Assembly (NCBI GenBank): GCA_035549875.1
Contig: DASZPV010000059.1
Span: 1-14,587, forward strand
Length of the DNA stretch: 14,587 nt
Direction: 5' to 3'
From: JAKFWI01 sp035549875
GTDB lineage: Bacteria; Pseudomonadota; Alphaproteobacteria; Caulobacterales; Aquidulcibacteraceae
The position numbers were made by a program, and so were the translations under genes. Of this stretch, positions 1 through 7,863 are shown piece after piece. Within the stretch, counting starts at the first letter, position 1, and each line of letters opens with the position of its first letter. The notes under the pieces were generated by a model. The model saw nothing but the letters and a program-made list of their open reading frames with translations, ran no database searches and was not told the DNA's origin.

Positions 1-1802
1 CCCTCGGTCGGCGTTTCGCCGACGGCGAGTTTGTCCCGTTTGCCTACATATGTGGCCTGCGCGCCGGCGTCGAACGCTTCGCTGGCCCAGTCCACGCCGG
101 CGCCGAGGCGCCAGGGCTGGATGCGTGGAACGGGGCCGCCGGCATTGGAAAAGTCGGCCTTCACGTAGTCGAACAGACCGTGCACGCCGAACGTACCCAA
201 TTGGGTGGAGACGAGATCGGCGGCGGCCTTGCCTTCGAAGCCCCAGAAATTCGCGTCGAGCTGGGTATAGTTCAACTCGCGCAGATCGAAAGTATCGCCA
301 GCGACGCATGTGCCGTCGTCGTCGCAGGTGCGCCCGGTGAGCGCGCCGTAAATATAATTGTTGAACTTGGCGCCCCAGACCGAGCCATCGAATTTCACTG
401 GGCCATTGCGCAGGCGTAGGGTCGCTTCCAGCGAATTGGAGCGCTCGATTTTCAGCGTGGGATCGCCGGTTTCGAAAGTGAGCGGCCCATCGTGCGGGCC
501 GCGGGCGAACAATTCCGTGGGGCCAGGAGCGCGCGCGGCGCTGGTGAAAGTGAGCCCGATCTTCACATTGTCGTTCACGGTGTAAAGCCCGCCCAGCGAG
601 CCGCTGATCGGTGCAAAATCGCGGCTCGTTGCGATCCCTGAGACCGGCGTGCCGTCGGTCTTGACGGTCTCGGCGCGCGCGGCCGCTTGCAAATTTATCT
701 TTTCACCGAGGGGGAGTTCGGTGAAGGCGAACAACGCCGTGCTTTCGGTCTGCGTCGGGAACAGATAGTCGCCGCCCTCGCCGAGGGCGGAGAAGCGCCG
801 GTTGGCGTATTGCACGCCAAGTGCCGAGCCTGAAAGCGGCCCAATTGCGCCAAACAGCGCTTCAGCGCGGCTGTCCCATTCGAGATTCTTGAAGGTCGAG
901 AGCGCATCGCCAGTGTCCGGGTCTATTTCCCGGTGCTGATAAGCGGCATAGCCGATATCGACGTTGACCGTTTGCAGCGCACCCGCGTTCACCGCGAACG
1001 AGGATTTCGACAAGGCCTTGTCCTGCTTCATGTCGATGAACGTCGTATCGCTCGGGATGCCGTATTTCGCATCGTAATGAATGTAACTGGCGCCGACGCG
1101 GCTCTTGTCCTGATCGCCGAAGAAATAGGAACCGCCGCCGGAAAAGCCGTCGCCGCGGAAGAAGGAATTGGCCTGGACGCCGAGCGGCGTGTCGTAATTG
1201 TTGGTGGTGCGATAAAAGCCATCCGCATGCAGCGCGAACTGGCCGACGCGGCCATCGGCGAGGATCGAGCCCTCGCCGGTATTGGCCGCCGAGCCATAGG
1301 CGCCGGTGACTTCCACTGGACCAGGCTTGTCCGGCAGGCTCGTCGGCACCCGGTTGTTGATCGCGTTGACCACGCCGCCGATCGCCTGGCTGCCATAGCG
1401 CAATGTCGCGGCGCCACGCACCACTTCGATATCGCGCGCCGAAAGCGGATCGATCGGCACGCCGTGATCGGGGCCGATATCCGATACGTCCGACGAATTA
1501 AGCCCGTCTTCGAGCAGTTTGACGCGGTTGGCGTCCATGCCGCGGATCACTGGCCGGCTGGCGCCGGCGGCAAAGCCCGTGCCCGCCACGCCCGGCACCT
1601 GGGATAAAGCGTCGCCCAGGCTTGCCCCGCCGTGCTGCAAAATTTGATCGCGGGTGACCGTATCGACGATCGTCGCGAACCGGTCGCGGTCGCCGGCCAG
1701 CGGAGAGGCGGTGACGATAATTTCTGGGCTCACTGTGGTCTGCGCGGCGGCGTTCCCGCATGCTGAAGCCATCCCCGCCAAGCTCACCAACAATACCCGC
1801 AT
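1..1802 (-). CDS. TonB-dependent outer-membrane receptor, ZnuD-like (C-terminal end outside window)
   Basis: Outer-membrane, TonB-energised importer; 600 residues are visible and the end of the barrel lies outside the window. The ATG at 1802 is preceded by GGGG about 7 bases upstream. The protein opens with a short signal peptide (MRVLLVSLAGMASA, then GNAAA before Q), followed by a TonB box EIIVTAS near residue 27 and a plug domain with SRPVIRGMDANRVKLLEDG, DHGVPIDPLSARDIEVVRG and LRYGSQAIGGVVNAINNRVP. The DPL...VEVVRG...LYGS-type GAIGGVVN...NRIP pattern is what I recall from the zinc receptor ZnuD and its relatives. The barrel is rich in alternating aromatic strands and includes NNYIYGALTG and LNYTQLDANFWGFEGKA, also a ZnuD-type signature, with a two-cysteine loop (CVADDDGTC) between them. 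No His-rich extracellular loop is visible, so zinc is probable rather than certain; haem or another metal is possible. Two Zur-like sites lie directly upstream. Confidence 0.93.
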   Translation of the reverse strand, partial: MRVLLVSLAGMASACGNAAAQTTVSPEIIVTASPLAGDRDRFATIVDTVTRDQILQHGGASLGDALSQVPGVAGTGFAAGASRPVIRGMDANRVKLLEDGLNSSDVSDIGPDHGVPIDPLSARDIEVVRGAATLRYGSQAIGGVVNAINNRVPTSLPDKPGPVEVTGAYGSAANTGEGSILADGRVGQFALHADGFYRTTNNYDTPLGVQANSFFRGDGFSGGGSYFFGDQDKSRVGASYIHYDAKYGIPSDTTFIDMKQDKALSKSSFAVNAGALQTVNVDIGYAAYQHREIDPDTGDALSTFKNLEWDSRAEALFGAIGPLSGSALGVQYANRRFSALGEGGDYLFPTQTESTALFAFTELPLGEKINLQAAARAETVKTDGTPVSGIATSRDFAPISGSLGGLYTVNDNVKIGLTFTSAARAPGPTELFARGPHDGPLTFETGDPTLKIERSNSLEATLRLRNGPVKFDGSVWGAKFNNYIYGALTGRTCDDDGTCVAGDTFDLRELNYTQLDANFWGFEGKAAADLVSTQLGTFGVHGLFDYVKADFSNAGGPVPRIQPWRLGAGVDWASEAFDAGAQATYVGKRDKLAVGETPTE

Positions 1803-1812
1803 GATCAACCCC

Positions 1813-1833
1813 GAATGATATAAAGTATCATTC
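1813..1833. promoter_or_regulatory. Zur-like operator, distal half of a tandem pair
   Basis: A perfect 8-base inverted repeat, GAATGATA and TATCATTC, separated by TAAAG. It sits 11 bases before the receptor start codon in an AT-rich island within GC-rich DNA. The outer GAAT/ATTC arms and 21-base length match the Zur pattern GAAT-GTTAT-N-ATAAC-ATTC, although the inner bases differ (GATAT for GTTAT). Binding here would overlap the promoter or ribosome site of the receptor. The palindrome is seen directly; Zur as its ligand is inference. Confidence 0.55.
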
Positions 1834-1834
1834 A

Positions 1835-1847
1835 GTTACAATATAAC
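1835..1847. promoter_or_regulatory. Zur-like operator, core GTTACAATATAAC
   Basis: GTTACAATATAAC differs from the palindromic GTTATAATATAAC core of proteobacterial Zur boxes by one base. On its right it continues into ATTC, as in full Zur boxes. It is centred 18 bases from the neighbouring palindrome, about two helical turns less a few bases, so two Zur dimers could bind side by side. It lies at the expected promoter position of the leftward receptor gene, so zinc-dependent repression of that receptor is the simplest reading. Confidence 0.65.
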
Positions 1848-1972
1848 ATTCGAGCCAGTCAAGTACGCGCTGCGCCCAACAGGCGCGCGTTGTTGCGCAA
1901 GGTTGCCCAGAGGGTAGAGTCCGCCCTGCGCCCCGGCGGGGGCCGGAAGCCAGAAGGGCCGAGGGGTCGATC

Positions 1973-3241
1973 ATGGACGGGATAATGACGGCGCTGCTGG
2001 CGCTATGCGCGATGATGGTGGTGTTCTCGACCATCGTCACGATCATGCAGGAGGCCATGCATAAGGGCTTCCAGTCGCGCCGCAAGGGCATGAACCGGCT
2101 GATGGAGTCGCTATACATCCGGTCGATCGCGCCGCGCCTGCGCAACCAGAACCTGCTGATCGCCCGCGAAGACAGCGACAAGGCCGCCGCGCAACGTTTC
2201 GCGCTCGACATGACCGCCAACGACACGCTGCTGCAAAGCGGCGTGTGGCGGAAGATCAGCGAAATGCCGGTGTTGCGGCTGTATTTCGGCGGGCGGTTTG
2301 AGCGCATGAGCACGAATGAATTCGCCGAACAGCTTGCGCGCTCTCAGGTCGGCCAGATCATCGGCAAGCAGGACGACGCGGCGCTGAAGGAAACCATTCG
2401 TGGCTTTGCCTATGATTTCGAGCGCTTCGGCGATGCGCAGACGGCCTCGTTCAAGAAGAAGGCCAAGGTCAGCGCCGTGCTGATCGGCGCGGCCGTGGCG
2501 GTGGCGCTCAATGTCGATGTGCTGCACGCGTTTCAGTCGCTGATGGCCAATCAGAACGCCGCGGTGCGGATCGCCAATTCGCTGACTTCGCCGCAAGTGG
2601 CGCAGGTGCTGCAAACTGCCCAGCCGCAGGCCGTCGCTGAGGCGCCGGCCGCTGAGGCCGCCGCTGCGCCGGAGGACAAGCAAGAAGCCACAGTCGACGC
2701 CGCCCGCCAATCGCTCGCCGAATCCGGCCAGGCGGCGCAGGCCGTCGGCGCCCAGTTCGTGACGCTGCACAACGCCGCCGCCGCCTATGAGGATTTCGGC
2801 CTGCCGATCGGCTCGCGTTTTTTCCCATTCTGCCAGAAAGACCCCGGCACGCAGGTGGTGGTGGATGGGCGCTGCCGGGACGGCCGCGCCGACGCGGGCG
2901 TCGGCATGCTGTCGCTGACCGGCAAAGGCGTGAATTATGACGCCACCCAGGTCGGCAACCTATGGGCCCGCGTGCGCAGCGGCGATGGCGACGGCCTGCT
3001 GTGGCTGATCTCGATCATTTTTGCCGGCGGCGCGTTCGGCATGGGCGCGCCGTTCTGGTTCAACTTGTTCCGCAAACTGGGCTCGACCACCGCCGGCGGC
3101 AAAGTCGTCTCCCTGGCCGGGCTCGACACCACTGCCGAGGCGGGAACCGCGGCGTTTCAACCGCTGACCATCCGCAGCGACGCGGCGACGCCTGACATAT
3201 TGCTGCACGCGTTTCGTACGGTGCAGGACGGCGGCCTCTAA
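1973..3241 (+). CDS. Membrane protein of unknown function with conserved GAPFWF motif
   Basis: 422 residues; function not recognised. The ATG at 1973 follows GAGGGG with good spacing. Three hydrophobic helices are visible: about residues 4-26, 165-187 (VLIGAAVAVALNVDVLHAF, after a KKKAK basic run) and 340-362. Positive-inside reading puts residues 27-164 in the cytoplasm, 188-340 in the periplasm and the tail in the cytoplasm. The periplasmic loop has an Ala/Gln/Glu-rich stretch (about 207-258) and then FFPFCQ and GRCRDG, two cysteines that could pair. From memory, NVD in helix 2 and LWLISIIFAGGAFGMGAPFWFNLFRKL at helix 3 mark a family widespread in proteobacteria, with GAPFWFDLL-K as its most constant feature and no assigned role. 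It is followed after 54 bases by the EAL gene on the same strand, so they may be co-transcribed. Confidence 0.85.
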   Translation: MDGIMTALLALCAMMVVFSTIVTIMQEAMHKGFQSRRKGMNRLMESLYIRSIAPRLRNQNLLIAREDSDKAAAQRFALDMTANDTLLQSGVWRKISEMPVLRLYFGGRFERMSTNEFAEQLARSQVGQIIGKQDDAALKETIRGFAYDFERFGDAQTASFKKKAKVSAVLIGAAVAVALNVDVLHAFQSLMANQNAAVRIANSLTSPQVAQVLQTAQPQAVAEAPAAEAAAAPEDKQEATVDAARQSLAESGQAAQAVGAQFVTLHNAAAAYEDFGLPIGSRFFPFCQKDPGTQVVVDGRCRDGRADAGVGMLSLTGKGVNYDATQVGNLWARVRSGDGDGLLWLISIIFAGGAFGMGAPFWFNLFRKLGSTTAGGKVVSLAGLDTTAEAGTAAFQPLTIRSDAATPDILLHAFRTVQDGGL

Positions 3242-3295
3242 CTTTTTCGTGGCCTGGTTGTGCGCGCCGGCGAATTCAGCCACCCTTGACCTTGC

Positions 3296-4513
3296 ATGTC
3301 CGGGCAATTTCGCGATCGAGCGCAGCACATACACCGCCTAGCGCTGCTCGACGCGGAAACCGGCTTGCCCAATCGCCTTGGCGTCGAACACTTGCTGATC
3401 GAGGAAAGCGCGCGCAAGCGCGGCGTGCTGGTCGTGGCCGCGCTCGGCCTGCAAGACGGCGCATCGGCGCTTGACGCTGCGGCGGGCCTTTCCGGCGACC
3501 GCTCCATCGTCGGCCGGCTCGGCGCCGATAGTCTGGCCCTGGCGTTTGTGGCGGCCGAGGCGGGCGCGGCGCGGGCGGGGCTGGCCGAGATACTTGGGCG
3601 CCAGACGGGCCGCTTCAGCGCCGGACTGGTCGTGGCGTCGGCGACGGCGAACGAGCCCTACGCTCTGCTGGAAGCGGCCGAACACGCGCTGGCGCTCGCG
3701 CAAGCGGAACGCGTTGCGGTTATACTTGTCGATGCCGGAGGCATGCGTGACGAAGCGGGAGACGCCGCGCTTCTGGCTGATCTCACCGCCAGCCTTTTGG
3801 CTGGGGAAATCGGTCTTCTGCATCAGCCGAAAGTGCGTCTGGCCGATGGCGCGGTGGCGGGGGTGGAATGTCTCGCGCGTTGGACGCACCCGCGCCGCGG
3901 CGTGGTTTCGCCCGACGTGTTCGTGCCGGTGGCCGAGGCGCGCGGGCAGATCGCCGTTCTGACCGAATGGACGCTCGGCCGCGCGATCGCCGATCAGCAG
4001 GCGCTGGCTTCTGCCGGGTTCGATCTGCCGTTTTCAGTCAACGTTTCGGCCGCGCTGCTGGCCGATCGCGCGTTCGCGGCGCGGGCCATCCACGCGGTGC
4101 GCGCGGCCGGTGCGCGGCTCTGCTTTGAGATCACCGAAACCGCGCTCATGGCCGAGCCTGATGTGGCGCGCGAGATCGTCGCCGCATTCACCGCGGCGCA
4201 GATCGAAATCTCGATCGACGATTACGGCGCGCGGCTTTCTTCCTTGTCGTATCTGATGGAAATTCCCGCCCACGAATTGAAGATCGACAAGAAGTTCATC
4301 GGCGCGCTGGAGACGAGCGCTTACGACCGGGCGCTGGTTTCATCAATGATCGAACTCGCGCACGATCTGGGGCTGAAGGTCACCGCCGAAGGCGTCGAAA
4401 GCAATGGCGCGCTGGATCACCTTCGGCGCATGAACTGCGATATGGCGCAGGGCAATCTGATCGCCCCGCCGCTGAGCCTGCCGCAGCTTCAGGATTATCT
4501 GGCGCGCGCTTAG
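3296..4513 (+). CDS. Degenerate GGDEF - EAL protein, probable c-di-GMP phosphodiesterase
   Basis: 405 residues, no signal peptide or membrane helix, so cytosolic. Residues about 15-145 are a GGDEF fold: LDAETGLPNR (19-27) is the usual opening, but the GGDEF site reads GRLGADSLALAF (73-84), so cyclase activity is not expected. Residues about 160-403 are an EAL domain. The metal and c-di-GMP ligands are all present: E191 (in ECL, replacing EAL), N249 (SVNVS), E278 and E281 (FEITE), D308 and D309, K329, E365 (TAEGVES) and Q385 (MAQGN). The loop after the two aspartates is DDYGARLSS instead of DDFGTGYSS, which may weaken activity or dimer contacts. Expected reaction: c-di-GMP to pGpG. The start is fixed by an in-frame TGA at 3287; no clear ribosome site precedes it. 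There is no sensory domain beyond the GGDEF remnant, which may act as a GTP-binding regulator. Confidence 0.92.
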   Translation: MSGQFRDRAQHIHRLALLDAETGLPNRLGVEHLLIEESARKRGVLVVAALGLQDGASALDAAAGLSGDRSIVGRLGADSLALAFVAAEAGAARAGLAEILGRQTGRFSAGLVVASATANEPYALLEAAEHALALAQAERVAVILVDAGGMRDEAGDAALLADLTASLLAGEIGLLHQPKVRLADGAVAGVECLARWTHPRRGVVSPDVFVPVAEARGQIAVLTEWTLGRAIADQQALASAGFDLPFSVNVSAALLADRAFAARAIHAVRAAGARLCFEITETALMAEPDVAREIVAAFTAAQIEISIDDYGARLSSLSYLMEIPAHELKIDKKFIGALETSAYDRALVSSMIELAHDLGLKVTAEGVESNGALDHLRRMNCDMAQGNLIAPPLSLPQLQDYLARA

Positions 4514-4775
4514 CCAAGGGCGGACGGCCCGTCAAAACGGCCCGACGGGAATGACCGGTCTGGAGCGCGCCTGCCTTTAGTAACATTGTTGCGCGAGGGC
4601 AGGAGTTGGCCCAATGCTGCCGCAGGATCAAAGTGCGGGAAAGGCTGTTCAGCATCCGAACCCGCACGAAGCTCCTCAATCGTCGTATGTTGGTATTGGC
4701 ATAAGCCGACACGAATGTGTGGATGGGATAGTAAATCGTTTACGGTCGGCTGATCGAATACGCTGCGCCTGCTGC
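4514..4775. other. Convergent intergenic region with two potential hairpins
   Basis: 262 bases between the stop of the rightward EAL gene and the stop of the leftward TIR gene. I see no credible gene: short open frames here have no ribosome site or recognisable product. Two pairings stand out. CCCGTC (4528-4533) can pair with GACGGG (4544-4549) around a 10-base loop, 15 bases after the EAL stop. GCCGAC (4705-4710) can pair with GTCGGC (4745-4750) and encloses a perfect GTAAA-TCG-TTTAC hairpin (4731-4743), 26 bases past the TIR stop. Neither has a T run, so they could be weak or Rho-assisted transcript ends. The centre is visibly less GC-rich than neighbouring genes. Confidence 0.4.
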
Positions 4776-7649
4776 CTAGCCCGAGGGAGCGCGCCGACAT
4801 GCGTCCACGCTGCCTTTGGCGCTCAGGAGGGGGGCGTCGCTGATTTCCTTCGGCGTCAAGCGAGAGAGCGCGCCGGGGATGACGACCTCGCATGTAGCCT
4901 TCACCAACGCGGCCGAACTGACGCTTGGTGGCAGGCGCAGCGTCCTTTCGTAAAAACGCCCATTCGCGACCGCCATCAAGCGGTCGCCGTCGCGCGAGAG
5001 ATAGGCGCCGCTGATTTTGCTAGAGAGCTGAAGAGGCGGCCCAACTGGAACGTTAGCCACGAGATCCCAAAACGTGATCGTGTCCCAGCCAAGCAGCATG
5101 GCGCGCGATCCATCGCCATAAAAGAAGATTTCGCGGATAGCACCGATGCTGCTCGATGCGGTCGGCGCCAGCACGGTCCCCGTCTTGACGTCCCAGGTCT
5201 GTAGCTTGGCAGCGTGTTCGGGATCTTCGGCGCGGCCACCCGTGACAAGGACGCGCCCATTCGGAGACAGCGCCGCTATGCCGCTCCCATTGATGTGCGG
5301 CGCGATCTTATTTCCGCCAGCTACATTCCAGAGCATCACCGGGCGATCGGCGCCGATGGTTGCAAGGGTCTTTCCATCTGCGGAGAAGGACATGGAATCG
5401 ATGAACGGGTCAGCGCGGAGCGTCTTGCCGATCTGCTGATGCGTGTGCACGTTCCACATGCTAACGGTACTCGCGTTTTCGTCACCTTCCCCCGTAGCGG
5501 CTAGCACTGTCCCGTCGGGCGAGAACGCGATGGCGCCTTTGAGGTCGGACTTGCCCGGTACCCTCCACTGTTTTCCTGTACGCCACTCAACAAGCCAAGT
5601 GCCCTGCGGATTTTGATGCGCGACGAACTCGCCGTCCGGTGAAAACGTCACCCGCTCATCGCCCAGGACGTTGCGCGTGTCGCCCTCAAAGGCGACGACC
5701 GGCGCGACTTGTGCAAATGTCTTGGTGTCGCGCATCACCATCTTGCCGCCGTAAGCGATGATCGCGACGACGGCGCCGTCAGGCGAGAATGCTGAGACGT
5801 CTGGAACGAGATTGTCGCCGCTAGGCAGAGTGGCGCTGCGATCGAAGGAAGCGAGATTCCAATATCTAAGGTTGCCGCCAGCGAGGGTGACGAGCCGCTT
5901 ATTGTCCGGCAAGAAGGCGAATTCGCCGCCGGGCGTGAGTCGCGTGCCGGACTCGGCATAATTGTCCGGGCCGTCGCCTTCCCAAACGCGGACAACACCG
6001 TCTTCAAATTGTGCCGCGAACTGACGCCCATCTTTGGAGAATTCAAGCGCAGCCACCGCGCTGCCAAGATTGCTGTTCGCGGTCTCCGTCTGCGCCTTGT
6101 AGTTCCAGAAGACCAACGAGCCGAGCGAGGTGGCGACGGCGATGGTCTTGCCGTCGGGCGCGAAGGCAATGCGCTTTCCGGGCGCAGCGCCGCCGAGCTT
6201 CATAACGCCGGTGACCGCTTTGCCGGTGTTCGCGCTTGATAGTTGGACGCCCTCGCTCCAAGCGACGCCGACAAGCTGTCCGTCCGGCGAGAAGGCGATC
6301 GAGTCGATGCCTTCGGGCGCGCCCCCGAAAGTGTCGCCCCGGCCCGTCTTCAGATCGAAAAGCTCGGCATAGCCGCCGCCGTCATAGAACGACCCGATCA
6401 CGAAGAGTTTGCTGTTGTCAGGCGAGAACTCGATCGCGGATGTGAACGCCATGACGCCGCTCAGCGGCGCGAACGCCTCCTTGCCGGACTTGATTTCCCA
6501 TATTCGGAAGACAGTCTTAGGTTCACCATCCGCGCTGGCAGGCGGGAGGTCGGTCGCCAGATATTGGCCATCTGGCGAGAGCGCCACGCCATTGAATTTT
6601 CCGATGTGCAACGGTGGGCGCAACTCTCTCGTCGAACTGGGATCGAGTATGCGAACTGTCTCGCTCCTTGGATCTCCAATTGCGAGCACCGTGCCGTTGC
6701 GTGAAAGGGCGGCGACAGCACCGTCGGGCACGACATTGTTTAGCGGAGGTCCCGCCCGCCGGTTACCGATCAACGCGCCGGTGAGCGCGTCCTTAGCGCT
6801 GCGCGCTTCGAAGCCGAAAAAAGACACGTCGGAGCCACGCATGCCCAATAGCGCGTAGCGAGCGGACCGTTCCCAGTCGCCGCTCTGTGCCGCCTGGCGC
6901 GCCAATCCTGCGAGCGTGTTTGAATTGTTGATCGCTTCGCTTCGGTTGCGCACCATCAGCGCGGCGCCGAATCCGATAAACGCGAGTACGATGGTGGCTG
7001 CTGCAATCGCCCCGAAAAAGGCTTGTCGCCGCCGATAGGCGCGATCGCGGTCTATGAGCTTGTCGAGCGAGGTCAGTGACAGAAGCGCCGCTATTAGACG
7101 CAAGAAGCTTGTCCGGTCGCGTTTGCCGCTTTCGCGCCAATCAATCCAGAGCGGCTCGGCTGGCCGGGTTGAGATGGTCGCAGACGCTGCGCCTTCTGGT
7201 GTTTGGGTGATGTCGAGCTCAAAGCGCAGCGCCGCAGGCAAGCATTCGGCGCTGGGCGAAAGGCCGCGGGCCCTGGCGTTCGGTTCGCCATCCACCACGA
7301 TGGCAAGAATATTCGTGCCGCCGCCCAGCGCGACGAAGTCGCGAATCTCCTTGTCGACCCACTCACTGGCGACCGCGTTTGAACTGCAGACGACGATGAG
7401 GAATTCCGATTTCGCCAATCCTGCCCGGATTCGCGCCGGTAGGTCTGCTCCTGGCACGAGTTCATCCTCGTCGCGGAAGATCGGCTTTAGCGGCCTACTA
7501 TCGTGTTTTAGGCCAGGTTTGATGACGCGCAACGCCTGAGGCAGCACGTAGTGTTCCAAACGGGATTGCAGTAGCTTGGCCCAAACCCGGTCGGCGCGAC
7601 TGTAGCTGACGAACGCGCGGTATTCCAGATCCTCGGCCGCGCGATCCAT
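4776..7649 (-). CDS. TIR domain - transmembrane - double WD40 propeller protein
   Basis: 957 residues from the ATG at 7649. A TTG at 7691 would add 14 residues, but the ATG places the TIR motif where it starts in relatives. TIR domain, about 10-150: RAFVSYSRADRVWA (11-24), the PIFRDEDEL loop (56-64), LIVVCSS, then SEWVDKEI with E101 at the position of the catalytic glutamate of NAD-cleaving TIRs (SARM1 has WVHKE), and VDGEP (119-123). One helix spans about 210-233. A helical segment (about 236-290) follows, then 14 WD-like units (about 309-906), most with an (F/L)SPDG-type turn and WD/WN end, enough for two seven-bladed propellers. The C-terminus carries two cysteines around LSRLTPKEISDAPLL, typical of such proteins. 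The layout suggests a membrane-anchored, ligand-triggered enzyme or signalling scaffold, possibly in phage defence; that role is inference. GC content looks lower than in flanking genes, consistent with transfer. Confidence 0.92.
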   Translation of the reverse strand: MDRAAEDLEYRAFVSYSRADRVWAKLLQSRLEHYVLPQALRVIKPGLKHDSRPLKPIFRDEDELVPGADLPARIRAGLAKSEFLIVVCSSNAVASEWVDKEIRDFVALGGGTNILAIVVDGEPNARARGLSPSAECLPAALRFELDITQTPEGAASATISTRPAEPLWIDWRESGKRDRTSFLRLIAALLSLTSLDKLIDRDRAYRRRQAFFGAIAAATIVLAFIGFGAALMVRNRSEAINNSNTLAGLARQAAQSGDWERSARYALLGMRGSDVSFFGFEARSAKDALTGALIGNRRAGPPLNNVVPDGAVAALSRNGTVLAIGDPRSETVRILDPSSTRELRPPLHIGKFNGVALSPDGQYLATDLPPASADGEPKTVFRIWEIKSGKEAFAPLSGVMAFTSAIEFSPDNSKLFVIGSFYDGGGYAELFDLKTGRGDTFGGAPEGIDSIAFSPDGQLVGVAWSEGVQLSSANTGKAVTGVMKLGGAAPGKRIAFAPDGKTIAVATSLGSLVFWNYKAQTETANSNLGSAVAALEFSKDGRQFAAQFEDGVVRVWEGDGPDNYAESGTRLTPGGEFAFLPDNKRLVTLAGGNLRYWNLASFDRSATLPSGDNLVPDVSAFSPDGAVVAIIAYGGKMVMRDTKTFAQVAPVVAFEGDTRNVLGDERVTFSPDGEFVAHQNPQGTWLVEWRTGKQWRVPGKSDLKGAIAFSPDGTVLAATGEGDENASTVSMWNVHTHQQIGKTLRADPFIDSMSFSADGKTLATIGADRPVMLWNVAGGNKIAPHINGSGIAALSPNGRVLVTGGRAEDPEHAAKLQTWDVKTGTVLAPTASSSIGAIREIFFYGDGSRAMLLGWDTITFWDLVANVPVGPPLQLSSKISGAYLSRDGDRLMAVANGRFYERTLRLPPSVSSAALVKATCEVVIPGALSRLTPKEISDAPLLSAKGSVDACRRAPSG

Positions 7650-7730
7650 TGTCCGCTGTCCCCACTGCGAATTCGGCAGTTTGACACGCAATGCGGCGAG
7701 AAAACAACAATGCCCGAAAGTTGACCGGTA

Positions 7731-7773
7731 GCCAATCCGCTAAGCGATTAGGGTGATCGCAAGTCGGATTGGC
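7731..7773. repeat. Nested inverted repeat (stem-loop)
   Basis: GCCAATCCG (7731-7739) is perfectly complementary to CGGATTGGC (7765-7773). Inside lies a second stem, GCGAT (7744-7748) with ATCGC (7756-7760), around a TAGGGTG loop; the two stems are separated by a symmetric 4x4 internal loop. In leftward transcripts it lies 40-82 bases before the TTG codon or 82-124 before the ATG of the TIR gene, so it could be an element of that leader, a protein-binding palindrome or an attenuator. No T run follows on either strand. Confidence 0.5.
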
Positions 7774-7863
7774 GTTGCGGACGAGGTGCAGTCGCGGGCG
7801 GGGTGCCTAAGATGGATATTTGAGAGATGGCGAGGCGTTTCTGTTGCGTCCGGTCAGCACCTG

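Noticed and set aside
933..1607. 224-residue open frame on the plus strand
   Set aside because: It is antisense to the plug and barrel of the TonB receptor, whose frame carries clear motifs. The Arg/Ala/Val-rich composition is typical of a GC-rich shadow frame.
1757..1802. Lipobox reading of the receptor signal peptide (ASAC)
   Set aside because: No Leu at -3 and TonB receptors are not lipoproteins; ordinary signal peptidase I cleavage after AAA is more likely.
2111..2770. 219-residue open frame on the minus strand
   Set aside because: Antisense to the 422-residue membrane protein, which has a ribosome site and coherent topology. No recognisable motif.
7650..7691. TTG start for the TIR gene at 7691
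   Set aside because: It would add 14 residues ahead of a TIR domain that normally begins a few residues from the N-terminus; the ATG at 7649 fits better, though the ribosome site is weak for both.
7692..7860. tRNA gene in the gap before the TIR gene
   Set aside because: No acceptor stem, T-arm GTTCGA-type sequence or anticodon arm can be assembled; the pairing there is a simple nested hairpin.
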